This document shows positions 33,724-41,662 of a stretch of 64,000 nucleotides of DNA, in pieces. Made by a program: the position numbers and the translations under genes. Each line of letters starts with the position of its first letter. Position 1 is the stretch's first letter. The stretch is from contig OZ254079.1 in assembly GCA_965267475.1 (NCBI GenBank), positions 434,001 to 498,000 of the forward strand, given 5' to 3'. The DNA comes from JBCBKU01 sp965267475 (lineage in GTDB: Bacteria; Pseudomonadota; Alphaproteobacteria; Rhodobacterales; Rhodobacteraceae). The notes beneath the pieces are model-generated. The model did not search any database. It saw only the letters and a program-made list of their open reading frames with translations, and was not told the origin of the DNA.

Positions 33724-33897
33724 ATGGACTTTGAGACAAAAACCTGGGCGACCAACAAGGGCGGCGAAGCCGACGCGGAAGACGCCCGGTCTGACGATCT
33801 GCACTGGATGGAATTGCTGGACACGGCCCTTGGTTCATTGAGCCCGTTCGATCATTCGATCGAGGCCATGATCGACCGGCTGGAACGCCACTCATGA
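33724..33897 (+). CDS. Small acidic protein of unknown function before hemP
   Basis: A 57-residue acidic protein (MDFETKTWATNKGGEADAED at its start, then a helical LHWMELLDTALGSLSPFDHS segment). GGAG lies 9 bases before the ATG at 33724; a second ATG at 33709 adds five residues. Its TGA overlaps the hemP ATG (ATGA, 33894-33897), which supports real translation and a link to iron or haem uptake. I do not recognise the family. Confidence 0.6.
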   Translation: MDFETKTWATNKGGEADAEDARSDDLHWMELLDTALGSLSPFDHSIEAMIDRLERHS

Positions 33898-34058
33898 CCG
33901 ATCTTGCGCATGTGCCTCGGCCGACCGAAGCCCCAAAGGCTGTGACCTACAATGCAAGGGACCTGATCCGCGACGGCGATCAGGTCCTGATCGTGCTGGA
34001 CGGCCAGCGTTATGTTCTTCGCATCACGCGGGCCGGCAAGCTGATACTTACGAAATAG
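33894..34058 (+). CDS. hemP: Hemin uptake protein HemP
   Basis: A 54-residue protein whose C-terminal half has the HemP pattern: YNARDLIRDGDQVLIVLDG, then RYVLRITRAGKLILTK at the end. HemP is a small protein found in haem-uptake loci; in some bacteria it activates haem-receptor genes. It is coupled to the small acidic protein by ATGA and probably belongs to the transcript starting at the FutA-like gene. No haem receptor or transporter is in the window. Confidence 0.9.
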   Translation: MTDLAHVPRPTEAPKAVTYNARDLIRDGDQVLIVLDGQRYVLRITRAGKLILTK

Positions 34059-34067
34059 ATCTTTGGC

Positions 34068-34538
34068 TCAGGCCAGATGGCTCCGCAGCATCCAGGCAAA
34101 TTTTTCGTGGGTCTGGCCGCGGGCGATACAAAGATCTTCGGTCAGTGTATCTCCGTGATTTGCGGCCAATTCTCCGGCGCCCGCGATGGTCGAGGCTAGT
34201 GTTTCCTGTGCGACCACCATGGCCTTGATCATCTCTTGATCCTTGGCGTGGCCATTGTGCTCGCCAACCTTGGACCGCTCGATCATTCCAGCCAGGTTGC
34301 CTTCGGCGTGTCCACCCAAGGCCTTGATGCGTTCCGCAAGATCGTCCTGCGCGGTGAAGTGATCTTCATAGATCACCTGAAACAGGTCATGCAGCGGGCC
34401 AAAAGCCATGCCAGTCACATTCCAGTGGAAGTTCTGAGCAAGCATCGTGGTCACCGCGGTTTCGGCAAGGCCTTGGTTCAAGGCCTCGGCAATCGCGGAT
34501 TTGGCGTCGGTCGACATAGCTGCCGCTGTCTGGGTCAT
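34068..34538 (-). CDS. dps: Dps/ferritin-like DNA-binding protein
   Basis: A 156-residue ferritin-fold protein. The Dps ferroxidase ligands are visible in LAQNFHWNVTG, HDLFQVIYEDHF and DDLAERIKALGG. Such dodecamers oxidise and store iron and protect DNA against peroxide. AAGGGGG precedes the ATG at 34538 (MTQTAAAMSTDAK). An Irr-type ICE-like palindrome is centred about 115 bp upstream. It converges on hemP with a 9-bp gap. Confidence 0.95.
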   Translation of the reverse strand: MTQTAAAMSTDAKSAIAEALNQGLAETAVTTMLAQNFHWNVTGMAFGPLHDLFQVIYEDHFTAQDDLAERIKALGGHAEGNLAGMIERSKVGEHNGHAKDQEMIKAMVVAQETLASTIAGAGELAANHGDTLTEDLCIARGQTHEKFAWMLRSHLA

Positions 34539-34643
34539 TTGGTGCCCCCTTGGTTCCATCGGTGAAAAACGCAGGCTTGCTTGCATATGCTGGCTGGCGT
34601 GCCCCCATAGACATAACCAACCGCAGATGCGTGACAAGCCCTT

Positions 34644-34660
34644 TTTAGAATTATTCTAAG
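34644..34660. promoter_or_regulatory. Candidate Irr-binding ICE box upstream of dps
   Basis: TTTAGAA, a three-base spacer TTA, then TTCTAAG: 16 of 17 positions fit the ICE consensus TTTAGAA-N3-TTCTAAA for the haem-responsive regulator Irr of Rhizobiales and Rhodobacterales. It lies 106 bp before the dps ATG on the minus strand and touches the stop of the preceding minus-strand gene. Regulation of dps by Irr is inferred. Confidence 0.6.
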
Positions 34661-35081
34661 GAAGTGAAAACGCTGCTGAGGCCCCGGCCACAAGGTACTG
34701 AATGTGGCGACGATGTTCCCGTTTGACGCGCGAATCCAGAAGAAAGGCAGTGCTTGCCTCATCCTTGCGCGCCAGGGACGTTGCCAATTGGACAAGCCAG
34801 GCTTCATCAAAAGACCGCTCGCCCGTTCCAGGCCGGAAGAACACCGGCCGTCCGGGCAGGGCCTGATCAAGGGTCCGAACAAGGGCTTCCGCATGTGCAG
34901 CCGAAGACTTGTCTTTTTCAACGGACAAAAGCGCGCAGGCACGGAACAGGTCGGACCGTGCCTTTGTCCGACACGATAGTGCGATAAGCCTCAGATGGTT
35001 CAGAAAGCCGGATGCACCGACAGACCGATCAAAACCGTCTGACGGGTTCCAGTTTGCCTCTGATCTGGCGAAAGCCACCAT
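34656..35081 (-). CDS. Hypothetical protein
   Basis: A frame of up to 141 residues. The central part (LRLIALSCRTKARSDLFRAC, then LVRTLDQALPGRPVFFRPGT and SFDEAWLVQLATSLARKDEA) looks like real protein and resembles short hypothetical proteins of Roseobacters. The start is unclear: ATG 35081 gives the full length, but the family-like part begins near residue 27. No known domain. Its end overlaps the first 5 bases of the candidate Irr site, and dps follows after 117 bp. Confidence 0.5.
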   Translation of the reverse strand: MVAFARSEANWNPSDGFDRSVGASGFLNHLRLIALSCRTKARSDLFRACALLSVEKDKSSAAHAEALVRTLDQALPGRPVFFRPGTGERSFDEAWLVQLATSLARKDEASTAFLLDSRVKREHRRHIQYLVAGASAAFSLP

Positions 35082-35216
35082 GCCGCTAGATGCTTCTTTT
35101 CCTGACTTCGACAGCCCATCGCTGGACCCACACTCTATCTAAGAGATGCAAAAGGATCCTCAATACAATTCACGATCATTTTGGTCAGAATTAGGCGGAT
35201 CGCGCCGAAGTAGGGA

Positions 35217-36446
35217 TTAGGTGAAGGCTTGTAACCCTGTCATGGCCCGCCCGAGGATCAGGGCATGCACGTCATGCGTGCCTTCATAGGTGTTCACGGC
35301 TTCCAGATTCATCACATGACGGATCACGCCATATTCGTCCGAAATCCCGTTGCCGCCATGCATGTCGCGGGCTTCACGTGCGATCGCAAGCGCCTTGCCG
35401 CAATTGTTCCGCTTCATCAGGCTGATCAGTTCGGCGGGAGCCGTGTGATCATCGAACATGCGGCCAAGACGCAACGCGCCTTGCAGGCCCAGCGCAATCT
35501 CGGTCTGCATGTCCGCAAGCTTCTTCTGGATAAGCTGTGTCGCGGCCAAGGGCCGACCGAACTGTTTGCGGTCAAGCGTATAGTCCCGCGCCGCGTGCCA
35601 GCAGGCCTCGGCCGCACCCATCGACCCCCAGGCAATGCCATAGCGCGCCCGGTTCAGACAACCGAACGGCCCGGCAAGACCCGTCGCGTTCGGCAAAAGG
35701 TTTTCTTCGGGAACATGGACCTCGTCCATTTGAATCATGCCGGTGATCGAAGCGCGCAGGCTGAACTTGCCTTCAATCTTCGGGGCGGAAAGACCGGCCA
35801 TCCCCTTCTCAAGGATGAACCCCTTGATCTTGCCGTCATGGGCGTCGGACTTTGCCCAAACGACGAAGACATCCGCGATCGGGCTGTTTGTGATCCAGTT
35901 CTTGGCGCCTGACAGGCCGTAACCGCCATCGACCGCCTTGGCCCGGGTCACCATGCTGCCCGGATCCGATCCGGCATCGGGTTCGGTCAAGCCGAAACAC
36001 CCCACCCATTCGCCCGAGGCGAGTTTCGGAAGGTACTTGGCGCGCTGGGCATCGGTGCCATAGGCGAAGATCGGATGCATCACCAAGCTCGATTGGACCG
36101 ACATGGCCGAACGGTATCCGCTGTCCACCCGTTCAACCTCGCGCGCGATCAGCCCGTATGAGACATAGTTGGCGCCAACGCCGCCGAACTGCTCGGGAAT
36201 GGTCGCGCCCAGCAATCCCAGCGCCCCCATTTCGGTCATGATGTCGCGTTCAAATGTCTCGTTGCGATTGGCCATCAGCACGCGCCTGGCCAACCCATCC
36301 TGGCAATAGGCCCGGGCCGCATCGCGGATCATGCGCTCTTCCTCGGAAAGCTGTGCGTCCAACAGAAAAGGATCGTCCCAAACCAAAGCCGCAGGTTTTG
36401 CCCGGGCGGTTTCGGGCGTGGTCTGGGGTTGCATGGGTGCGTTCAT
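35217..36446 (-). CDS. gcdH: Glutaryl-CoA dehydrogenase (acyl-CoA dehydrogenase family)
   Basis: A 409-residue FAD enzyme that oxidises and decarboxylates glutaryl-CoA to crotonyl-CoA in lysine and tryptophan breakdown. Blocks shared with known GcdH are VERVDSGYRSAMSVQSSLVM, GCFGLTEPDAGSDPGSM, WITNSPIADVFVVWAK and KFSLRASITGM. The catalytic Glu is Glu388 in VNTYEGTHDVHALILGRA. The match over these blocks is close enough to choose GcdH over other acyl-CoA dehydrogenases. Stands alone on the minus strand. Confidence 0.95.
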   Translation of the reverse strand: MNAPMQPQTTPETARAKPAALVWDDPFLLDAQLSEEERMIRDAARAYCQDGLARRVLMANRNETFERDIMTEMGALGLLGATIPEQFGGVGANYVSYGLIAREVERVDSGYRSAMSVQSSLVMHPIFAYGTDAQRAKYLPKLASGEWVGCFGLTEPDAGSDPGSMVTRAKAVDGGYGLSGAKNWITNSPIADVFVVWAKSDAHDGKIKGFILEKGMAGLSAPKIEGKFSLRASITGMIQMDEVHVPEENLLPNATGLAGPFGCLNRARYGIAWGSMGAAEACWHAARDYTLDRKQFGRPLAATQLIQKKLADMQTEIALGLQGALRLGRMFDDHTAPAELISLMKRNNCGKALAIAREARDMHGGNGISDEYGVIRHVMNLEAVNTYEGTHDVHALILGRAMTGLQAFT

Positions 36447-36602
36447 GACTGGCTCCGGAAAGGAATGGGCGGCTGGTCGAGGATATCAGACACCAAGCCC
36501 GATTGCCCAGACCAAGCCATGGGTCCTTTATGTACCGGCTGGATCCAAAGTGAAGCAGAGTGAATGACAGTTGTCGAAAGTGTCTGGTCCGGCTTTGAAG
36601 CC

Positions 36603-38258
36603 CTAATCCGAAGGCACATCATCAGATGGCCGCGACGGCGCAGGACCACGATATAACTCGGTCAGTTCGTCATCGACTTCGGACCCATCGACAAGAAAAG
36701 GCAAGATCCCCCGCCTTGCGGAACGTCCGCGCATGGCACGGATGTCGTCGTCGGATTTTGTCACCCGCTGGGCACTGCGTCGCCCCCAACGGGCAAGATG
36801 GTCGTACAGCCGGTCGATTTCGGCCTGATGATCCGATCCCTTGGCCAAATCGTGAAATTCATCCGGATCCACGGCCAGATCGAACAGCATCGGACGAAAG
36901 CCACCTTCGGCATGCATCAGCTTGTACCGGCCATCGAAGACCATAAAGAGCCGGCAGTCCTTGGGGTCGAGCCCCAGTTTCACCGACTGCGGCGTGGCGG
37001 AATAGTCGAACTCGGAAATCACCACATCGCGCCAGTCTGGCTTGTCTCCGCGCAGCCAGGGCAAAAGGGACCTGCCTTCCAGAATATGATCTGGAACGGA
37101 ACCCCCCGCCGTCTCGACGAAGGTCGGCACCAGATCGATTGCTTCGACCAATGCATCACAGGTTTCGCCGCGTGTACCATCCGCCTCGGACCGCGGATCA
37201 CAGATGATCATTGGGATCTTCACCGATTGCTCGTGGAACAGATCCTTTTCGCCCAACCAGTGGTCGCCCAGATAATCGCCGTGGTCCGAGGTCAGGACGA
37301 TCATCGTGTCTTGCATACGACCCGTCGCCGCTAGGTGGTCCAGCAGAACGCCCAACTGATCGTCGCATTGCTTGATCAGACCCATATAGGCAGGGATGAC
37401 CTTTTGGCGGACCGCATCCTGCTGAAACGCGGCAGCGATCCGGTTGCCCATGTAAGCCCCGAACACCGGATGCGGGTTCTCGCGCTCGACAGGGTGCCGT
37501 TTCGCCGCGGGCACGTGGTTCGGCCCGAACATGTCATGGTACGGCGCTGGCACGATATAAGGCCAATGTGGCTTGATGAAGCTGACATGCGCACACCACG
37601 GCGCATCCGCCTGATCGATGAATTCGATGGCTTTCCGGGTCAGCCAGGGCGTTTCGCTGTCTTCTTCGCGAATGTTTGCCGGATGGTCCGCATGGGACAT
37701 CATCCATCCCGAGGCCTTGTTGCCCTTGGCATCAATCCCGGCGTTCGCAAAATCGGCCCATGGATTGTCCGAGTCATAGCCTTTCGACTTCAGATATTCG
37801 TTATAGGGCGACCGCCGCTCGTCATAGAACCCGTCAGGTCCCTGGCCCCACAGCCCATCATCGCGGATCCAGACATCGAAGCCGCATTCAGCCTGCCGGG
37901 CACCGATCACGCTGTCGGGCGACAGGCCAAGTCGCGCCATCCCCTCGGCATCGGCACGCATATGGGTCTTGCCGATCAGCCAGCATTCCATACCGGCCTT
38001 CCGCAGATGATCGCCCATGGTCTGCTCGCCGACCCGAAGCGGAAAACCATTCCAGGCCGCACCGTGCGACGAGACATAGCGCCCTGTGTAAAAACTCATT
38101 CGGCTAGCGCCGCAGACCGGCGATTGCACATAGGCATTGGTGAACCGGACACCCATCGCGGCCACCCGGTCGAAGTTGGGCGTTTCAAGATACGGATGCC
38201 CCGCACAGCTGAGGTAATCGAACCTAAGCTGGTCATACATGATGAACAGGATGTTCAA
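36603..38258 (-). CDS. Alkaline phosphatase superfamily sulfatase / phosphonate monoester hydrolase
   Basis: A 551-residue hydrolase. Metal residues start at Asp9 in MYDQLRFDY; the formylglycine motif is C-G-A-S-R at 49-53, fitting CX(P/A)XR, so Cys49 should be oxidised to formylglycine. TSDHGDYLGDH supplies further metal ligands. The C-terminal part (CRLFMVFDGRYKLMHAEGG, FDLAVDPDEFHDLA) resembles rhizobial phosphonate monoester hydrolase more than classical arylsulfatase. No signal peptide, so probably cytoplasmic. The substrate may be a phosphonate/phosphodiester or sulfate ester. Confidence 0.85.
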   Translation of the reverse strand: MNILFIMYDQLRFDYLSCAGHPYLETPNFDRVAAMGVRFTNAYVQSPVCGASRMSFYTGRYVSSHGAAWNGFPLRVGEQTMGDHLRKAGMECWLIGKTHMRADAEGMARLGLSPDSVIGARQAECGFDVWIRDDGLWGQGPDGFYDERRSPYNEYLKSKGYDSDNPWADFANAGIDAKGNKASGWMMSHADHPANIREEDSETPWLTRKAIEFIDQADAPWCAHVSFIKPHWPYIVPAPYHDMFGPNHVPAAKRHPVERENPHPVFGAYMGNRIAAAFQQDAVRQKVIPAYMGLIKQCDDQLGVLLDHLAATGRMQDTMIVLTSDHGDYLGDHWLGEKDLFHEQSVKIPMIICDPRSEADGTRGETCDALVEAIDLVPTFVETAGGSVPDHILEGRSLLPWLRGDKPDWRDVVISEFDYSATPQSVKLGLDPKDCRLFMVFDGRYKLMHAEGGFRPMLFDLAVDPDEFHDLAKGSDHQAEIDRLYDHLARWGRRSAQRVTKSDDDIRAMRGRSARRGILPFLVDGSEVDDELTELYRGPAPSRPSDDVPSD

Positions 38259-38368
38259 CCGCGATGTCCTCCCTGACCGTTGCGGGTCCCCAACTGCCCG
38301 CCATTGGTCCAGGGACTATTGTCGGAATGCACGCGCTGCTCTAGCCCCCGGTTCGCCAGAAAGGCCGA

Positions 38369-39877
38369 TCAAGAAGGATCGACCAAGAACCCGGCGGGAC
38401 CCGAGATCGAATGAGGCTCCGCAAAGGCAAGAACGCCGTCATAGCCAAGGTTTCGGCCTATCCCGCTGGACTTGAACCCGCCGAACGGACCGCGACCATC
38501 CTGCGCCATGGGACCGTGACCGTTAAGGTACGTGTATCCCGCCTCAAGCCGTTTCGCGATCCGAACGGCGCGGTCGGAATCTCCTGTCCAGACCGAGGAA
38601 CACAGTCCGAATTCACTGTCATTGGCCAGGGCGATGGCCTCGTCCTCGGTCTTGAACTTCATGATCGGCAGGCATGGACCGAACTGTTCGTCCCTGACCA
38701 TCGAAAGGGACGGGTCGGCATCATAGACAAGCGCTGGTTTCTGGAAATACCCGCCGCCCTTGTACAGCTCTTCATCCGGGACCTGCCCGCATTCTTTCAG
38801 ATCGGCGCCCTTAGCGCGCGCCTCGGCGATCATGTCGGTGACGACCTTCAGTTGCCGTGCGTTGTTGACTGGCCCCATTGTCGTCTCGGGCAATAGGCCG
38901 TCACCCACGACCGCGCGTTCGCAAGCGGCGGTGAAGCCGTCGACCACCTCATCATAGCGGCTTTCGTGAACATACATCCGCTTCAGCGCCATGCAGATCT
39001 GGCCGGATGACCCGAAGGCGGCCCAATACATCTTGCCGAAGACTTCGTCATTCAACGCGACATCTTCCAGGATCAGCGCCGCATCGTTCCCACCAAGCTC
39101 TAGCGTGACGGGTGTGATGTTTTCCGCCGCCGTCTTCATCACATGGCGCCCGACGCTCACGGATCCGGTGAAATTGACCTTCCGGACCAGGGGGTGGCCG
39201 GTCAACGTGTCGCCGATCTCGCGTGCATCGCCGGTAATGATGTTCACCACCCCCGGCGGCAACATGCTGGCGATGATCTGAAGTGTCAGAACCGGTGCCA
39301 TGGCGCTGTCTTCCGATGGCTTCACGACGACTGTGTTGCCGGCAACAAGCGCCTGCGGAAGCTTGGCGCCAAGAATCGAAAGCGGCCAGTTCCAAGGCAC
39401 GATCAGAGCCGTGACACCCCTCGGTTGGCGCGTCACGATCGTGTCGAATGCCGGGCCCACCGGCGCAGGGCCCATGACCTCGTCAATAGCCAGGCGCTCG
39501 CCATAAGCCGCAGCCAGCAAAAACCGGTCGCCCAGGCGCGACATCTCCAAAAGCGTCTCGCGTGCGATCTTGCCGTGTTCCCGGGTGAACAGCCGCGACC
39601 GGTATTTGACGTCTTCCTCATCCGCCGTCAGCGCTGATGCGATATCGCGAAGCTTGGCGGCCCGTTCGCCCATGGTTAGTGCGGCCCAGGCGGGAAAGGC
39701 GCGATGCGCGGCCTCGACCGCCGCATTCATGTCGTCTTTTGTGGCCGCCGCCGCATGGCCCACAAGTTCGGACGGGCGGGCTGGGTTGTGCAGGTCATAA
39801 ACCGCGCCGTTTGAAGCGGGCCGGATCTCTCCATCGATCAGGATATCCGTCGTCACGATCTGATCCATGTTGCTCAT
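38369..39877 (-). CDS. Aldehyde dehydrogenase family protein
   Basis: A 502-residue NAD(P)-dependent aldehyde dehydrogenase. The cofactor fold is at IVPWNWPLSILGAKLPQAL, VVKPSEDSA and FTGSVSVGRHV; the general base Glu is in LELGGNDAAL and the catalytic Cys in GSSGQICMALKRM. EQFGPCLPIMKF and GPFGGFKSSGIGRNLG are the C-terminal hallmarks. The substrate is not evident. The ATG at 39877 (MSNMDQIVTTDIL) has GGGGAGG 6 bases upstream. Lies 110 bp before the sulfatase gene, possibly one transcript. Confidence 0.92.
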   Translation of the reverse strand: MSNMDQIVTTDILIDGEIRPASNGAVYDLHNPARPSELVGHAAAATKDDMNAAVEAAHRAFPAWAALTMGERAAKLRDIASALTADEEDVKYRSRLFTREHGKIARETLLEMSRLGDRFLLAAAYGERLAIDEVMGPAPVGPAFDTIVTRQPRGVTALIVPWNWPLSILGAKLPQALVAGNTVVVKPSEDSAMAPVLTLQIIASMLPPGVVNIITGDAREIGDTLTGHPLVRKVNFTGSVSVGRHVMKTAAENITPVTLELGGNDAALILEDVALNDEVFGKMYWAAFGSSGQICMALKRMYVHESRYDEVVDGFTAACERAVVGDGLLPETTMGPVNNARQLKVVTDMIAEARAKGADLKECGQVPDEELYKGGGYFQKPALVYDADPSLSMVRDEQFGPCLPIMKFKTEDEAIALANDSEFGLCSSVWTGDSDRAVRIAKRLEAGYTYLNGHGPMAQDGRGPFGGFKSSGIGRNLGYDGVLAFAEPHSISGPAGFLVDPS

Positions 39878-39982
39878 GGCGTCCTCCCCGACTGCACGAC
39901 GCATATGGTGGTCTCATGCGCGCGTGCCGTCCAGCCCCTTTGAAAAACGGGGTCCTGAGACGTGTGGTATGTCTGGAAAGAG

Positions 39983-40058
39983 TGGTGAGCCGTACAGGAT
40001 TCGAACCTGTGACCCACTGATTAAAAGTCAGTTGCTCTACCAACTGAGCTAACGGCCC
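39983..40058 (-). tRNA. tRNA-Lys (anticodon TTT)
   Basis: A 76-base cloverleaf on the minus strand: acceptor GGGCCGT / ACGGCTC (one G-T pair), D-arm with GCTCAGTTGGTAGAGC, anticodon stem ACTGA / TCAGT with loop CTTTTAA giving anticodon TTT, T-arm with GGTTCGAATCC, and encoded ACCA. Confidence 0.97.
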
Positions 40059-40222
40059 ACTCAAGCCCTGCGACGTAACCGCCGACCCCAGCCCGGTCAA
40101 GTGGCAATTGCCCATGGCCTCGCGGAAAAAGAGATCATTGTGATGCCTTAGCCATTTCCATGTTTTGACACAGTGCCGCGATAGCTCGGATCCAGAGTTA
40201 TTGTTTCAAAGGATGTGCATCC

Positions 40223-40786
40223 ATGCTTCGTAAACTGGCGATTCTCATCGGATTTGCAGGCCTCAGCGCCTGTGCAACCAGTCAGGGTGTTCTGGTTAGC
40301 GACCGTGCGACCGACCTTGGTGGATCCCTTTATGTCGAAGAAGACAGCGAAGGCGGACAGTATCTCGTTCTGGATGGCGAGATTACAGGCCAGACATCCT
40401 ATGTGTTTCAACGCATGGCCGAACAGTTTGAGATCGAAAGCCTTGTGATTGCGCAAAGCTCGGGCGGGGATCTGTTCGCGGCGCATCAGATTGGCGACAT
40501 CATCAGCCGCGAGAACATCGAAACAAGCGTCTTCGCGCTTTGTTATTCGGCCTGCGTCGACATTTTCATCTCGGGGCAACGGCGGTTCATGGCGGCTGAA
40601 GCCGAACTTGGCCTTCATGCCGCGAGCAACCGGGAAATCGGCTATGCGATCGACCGACCCTTCTGGACCAAGCGCGGCTTTGCTCAGGTGAACGAAACGG
40701 CCTATTCCCTGCCCGATGGTCAGTTCTGGATCGTCGATGCGCGCCGTGCCCGGCAGTTGCGCATGGCGACCGACATCATTCAGTAG
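40223..40786 (+). CDS. ClpP/crotonase-fold periplasmic lipoprotein (COG3904-like)
   Basis: A 187-residue protein with a lipoprotein signal (lipobox LSAC, Cys17). The rest has the ClpP-like pattern of COG3904 proteins: EGGQYLVLDGEITGQTSYVF, LVIAQSSGGDLFAAHQIGD, the CYSACVDIFISGQRRF block and ELGLHAAS. The Ser in SAC is the likely nucleophile if the protein is a protease; activity in this family is unproven. GGATG-type sequence precedes the ATG weakly. It sits alone between tRNA-Lys and dapF. Confidence 0.78.
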   Translation: MLRKLAILIGFAGLSACATSQGVLVSDRATDLGGSLYVEEDSEGGQYLVLDGEITGQTSYVFQRMAEQFEIESLVIAQSSGGDLFAAHQIGDIISRENIETSVFALCYSACVDIFISGQRRFMAAEAELGLHAASNREIGYAIDRPFWTKRGFAQVNETAYSLPDGQFWIVDARRARQLRMATDIIQ

Positions 40787-40828
40787 CGCGCTTCCCAAAA
40801 GCGCAACGCGGGGCTATATCCGCGTTCC

Positions 40829-41662
40829 ATGCGCGACGACGCCCAAATCCAGGGCCGGCCCTTCATGAAAATGCACGGGGCGGGCAATGACTTCGTGGTC
40901 ATCGACCAGCGGGGCGATGCCCCGTGGGTCACGGCCCCGCTGGCCAAAGCGCTGGGCGATCGGCATCGCGGTGTGGGGTTTGACCAATTGGCGGTGATCG
41001 AGGCGGCTAACGACGCGGATTTTGAGCTGATCTTTTACAATCCCGATGGATCCATCTCGGCCACCTGCGGCAATGCAACGCGCTGCATCGCGGCTCATGA
41101 GATGGCGGCGCTGGGCGCCGAAACCCTGAAAATTCGCACCGGTCAACGCGTGCTTGAGGCGCGTCGGTCCGAAACAGGTGTGGCCGTCAACATGGGCCGC
41201 CCGGCAACCGAGTGGGACGAGATCCCATTGGCTCGCGACCTGGACACCCTTCATTTGCCGATTGATGGCGATCCGGTGGCGACAGGCATGGGAAATCCCC
41301 ATTGCACATTCTTCGTCGACGATGCCGAGGCCGTGGCTCTGGCCGATTTCGGTGCCGTTCACGAACACCACCCGCTGTATCCCGAACGGACAAATGTGGA
41401 AGTGGTTCAGATCCTGTCGGATGCAGTGATCCGCTTACGGATCTGGGAACGCGGAACAGGTATTACGCTTGCGTCGGGGTCGTGCTCCTGCGCGGCGGCC
41501 GTGGCGGCTGCGCGCCGGGGCCTGACCGGTCGCAAGGTCGATGTTCATGTCGATGGGGGCATCATCGGGATCGACTGGCGGGACGATGGTGTGTGGATGT
41601 CGGGCCCGACAGCCCATGTATTCACCGGCACGCTGACCCAGGCTTTTCTGGATGCGCTCTGA
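40829..41662 (+). CDS. dapF: Diaminopimelate epimerase
   Basis: A 277-residue cofactor-independent epimerase that converts LL- to meso-diaminopimelate for lysine and peptidoglycan. FMKMHGAGNDFVVID opens the protein, the first catalytic Cys is in ATCGNATRCIAAHE and the second in LASGSCSCAAAVAA. GMGNPHCTFFVDD is also typical. The ATG at 40829 adds 12 residues before the conserved Met-Lys-Met; such extensions occur in relatives. The stop overlaps the mtaB start (TGATG). Confidence 0.96.
   Translation: MRDDAQIQGRPFMKMHGAGNDFVVIDQRGDAPWVTAPLAKALGDRHRGVGFDQLAVIEAANDADFELIFYNPDGSISATCGNATRCIAAHEMAALGAETLKIRTGQRVLEARRSETGVAVNMGRPATEWDEIPLARDLDTLHLPIDGDPVATGMGNPHCTFFVDDAEAVALADFGAVHEHHPLYPERTNVEVVQILSDAVIRLRIWERGTGITLASGSCSCAAAVAAARRGLTGRKVDVHVDGGIIGIDWRDDGVWMSGPTAHVFTGTLTQAFLDAL

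Noticed and set aside
37335..38276. 313-codon plus-strand open frame opposite the sulfatase gene
   Set aside because: High-GC antisense shadow: its sequence is low-complexity in Arg/Pro/His with no motif, while the minus strand encodes a complete hydrolase.
40167..40200. TTGACA at 40167 as the promoter of the ClpP-like lipoprotein gene
   Set aside because: The hexamer is a good -35 but no acceptable -10 lies 16-18 bp downstream.
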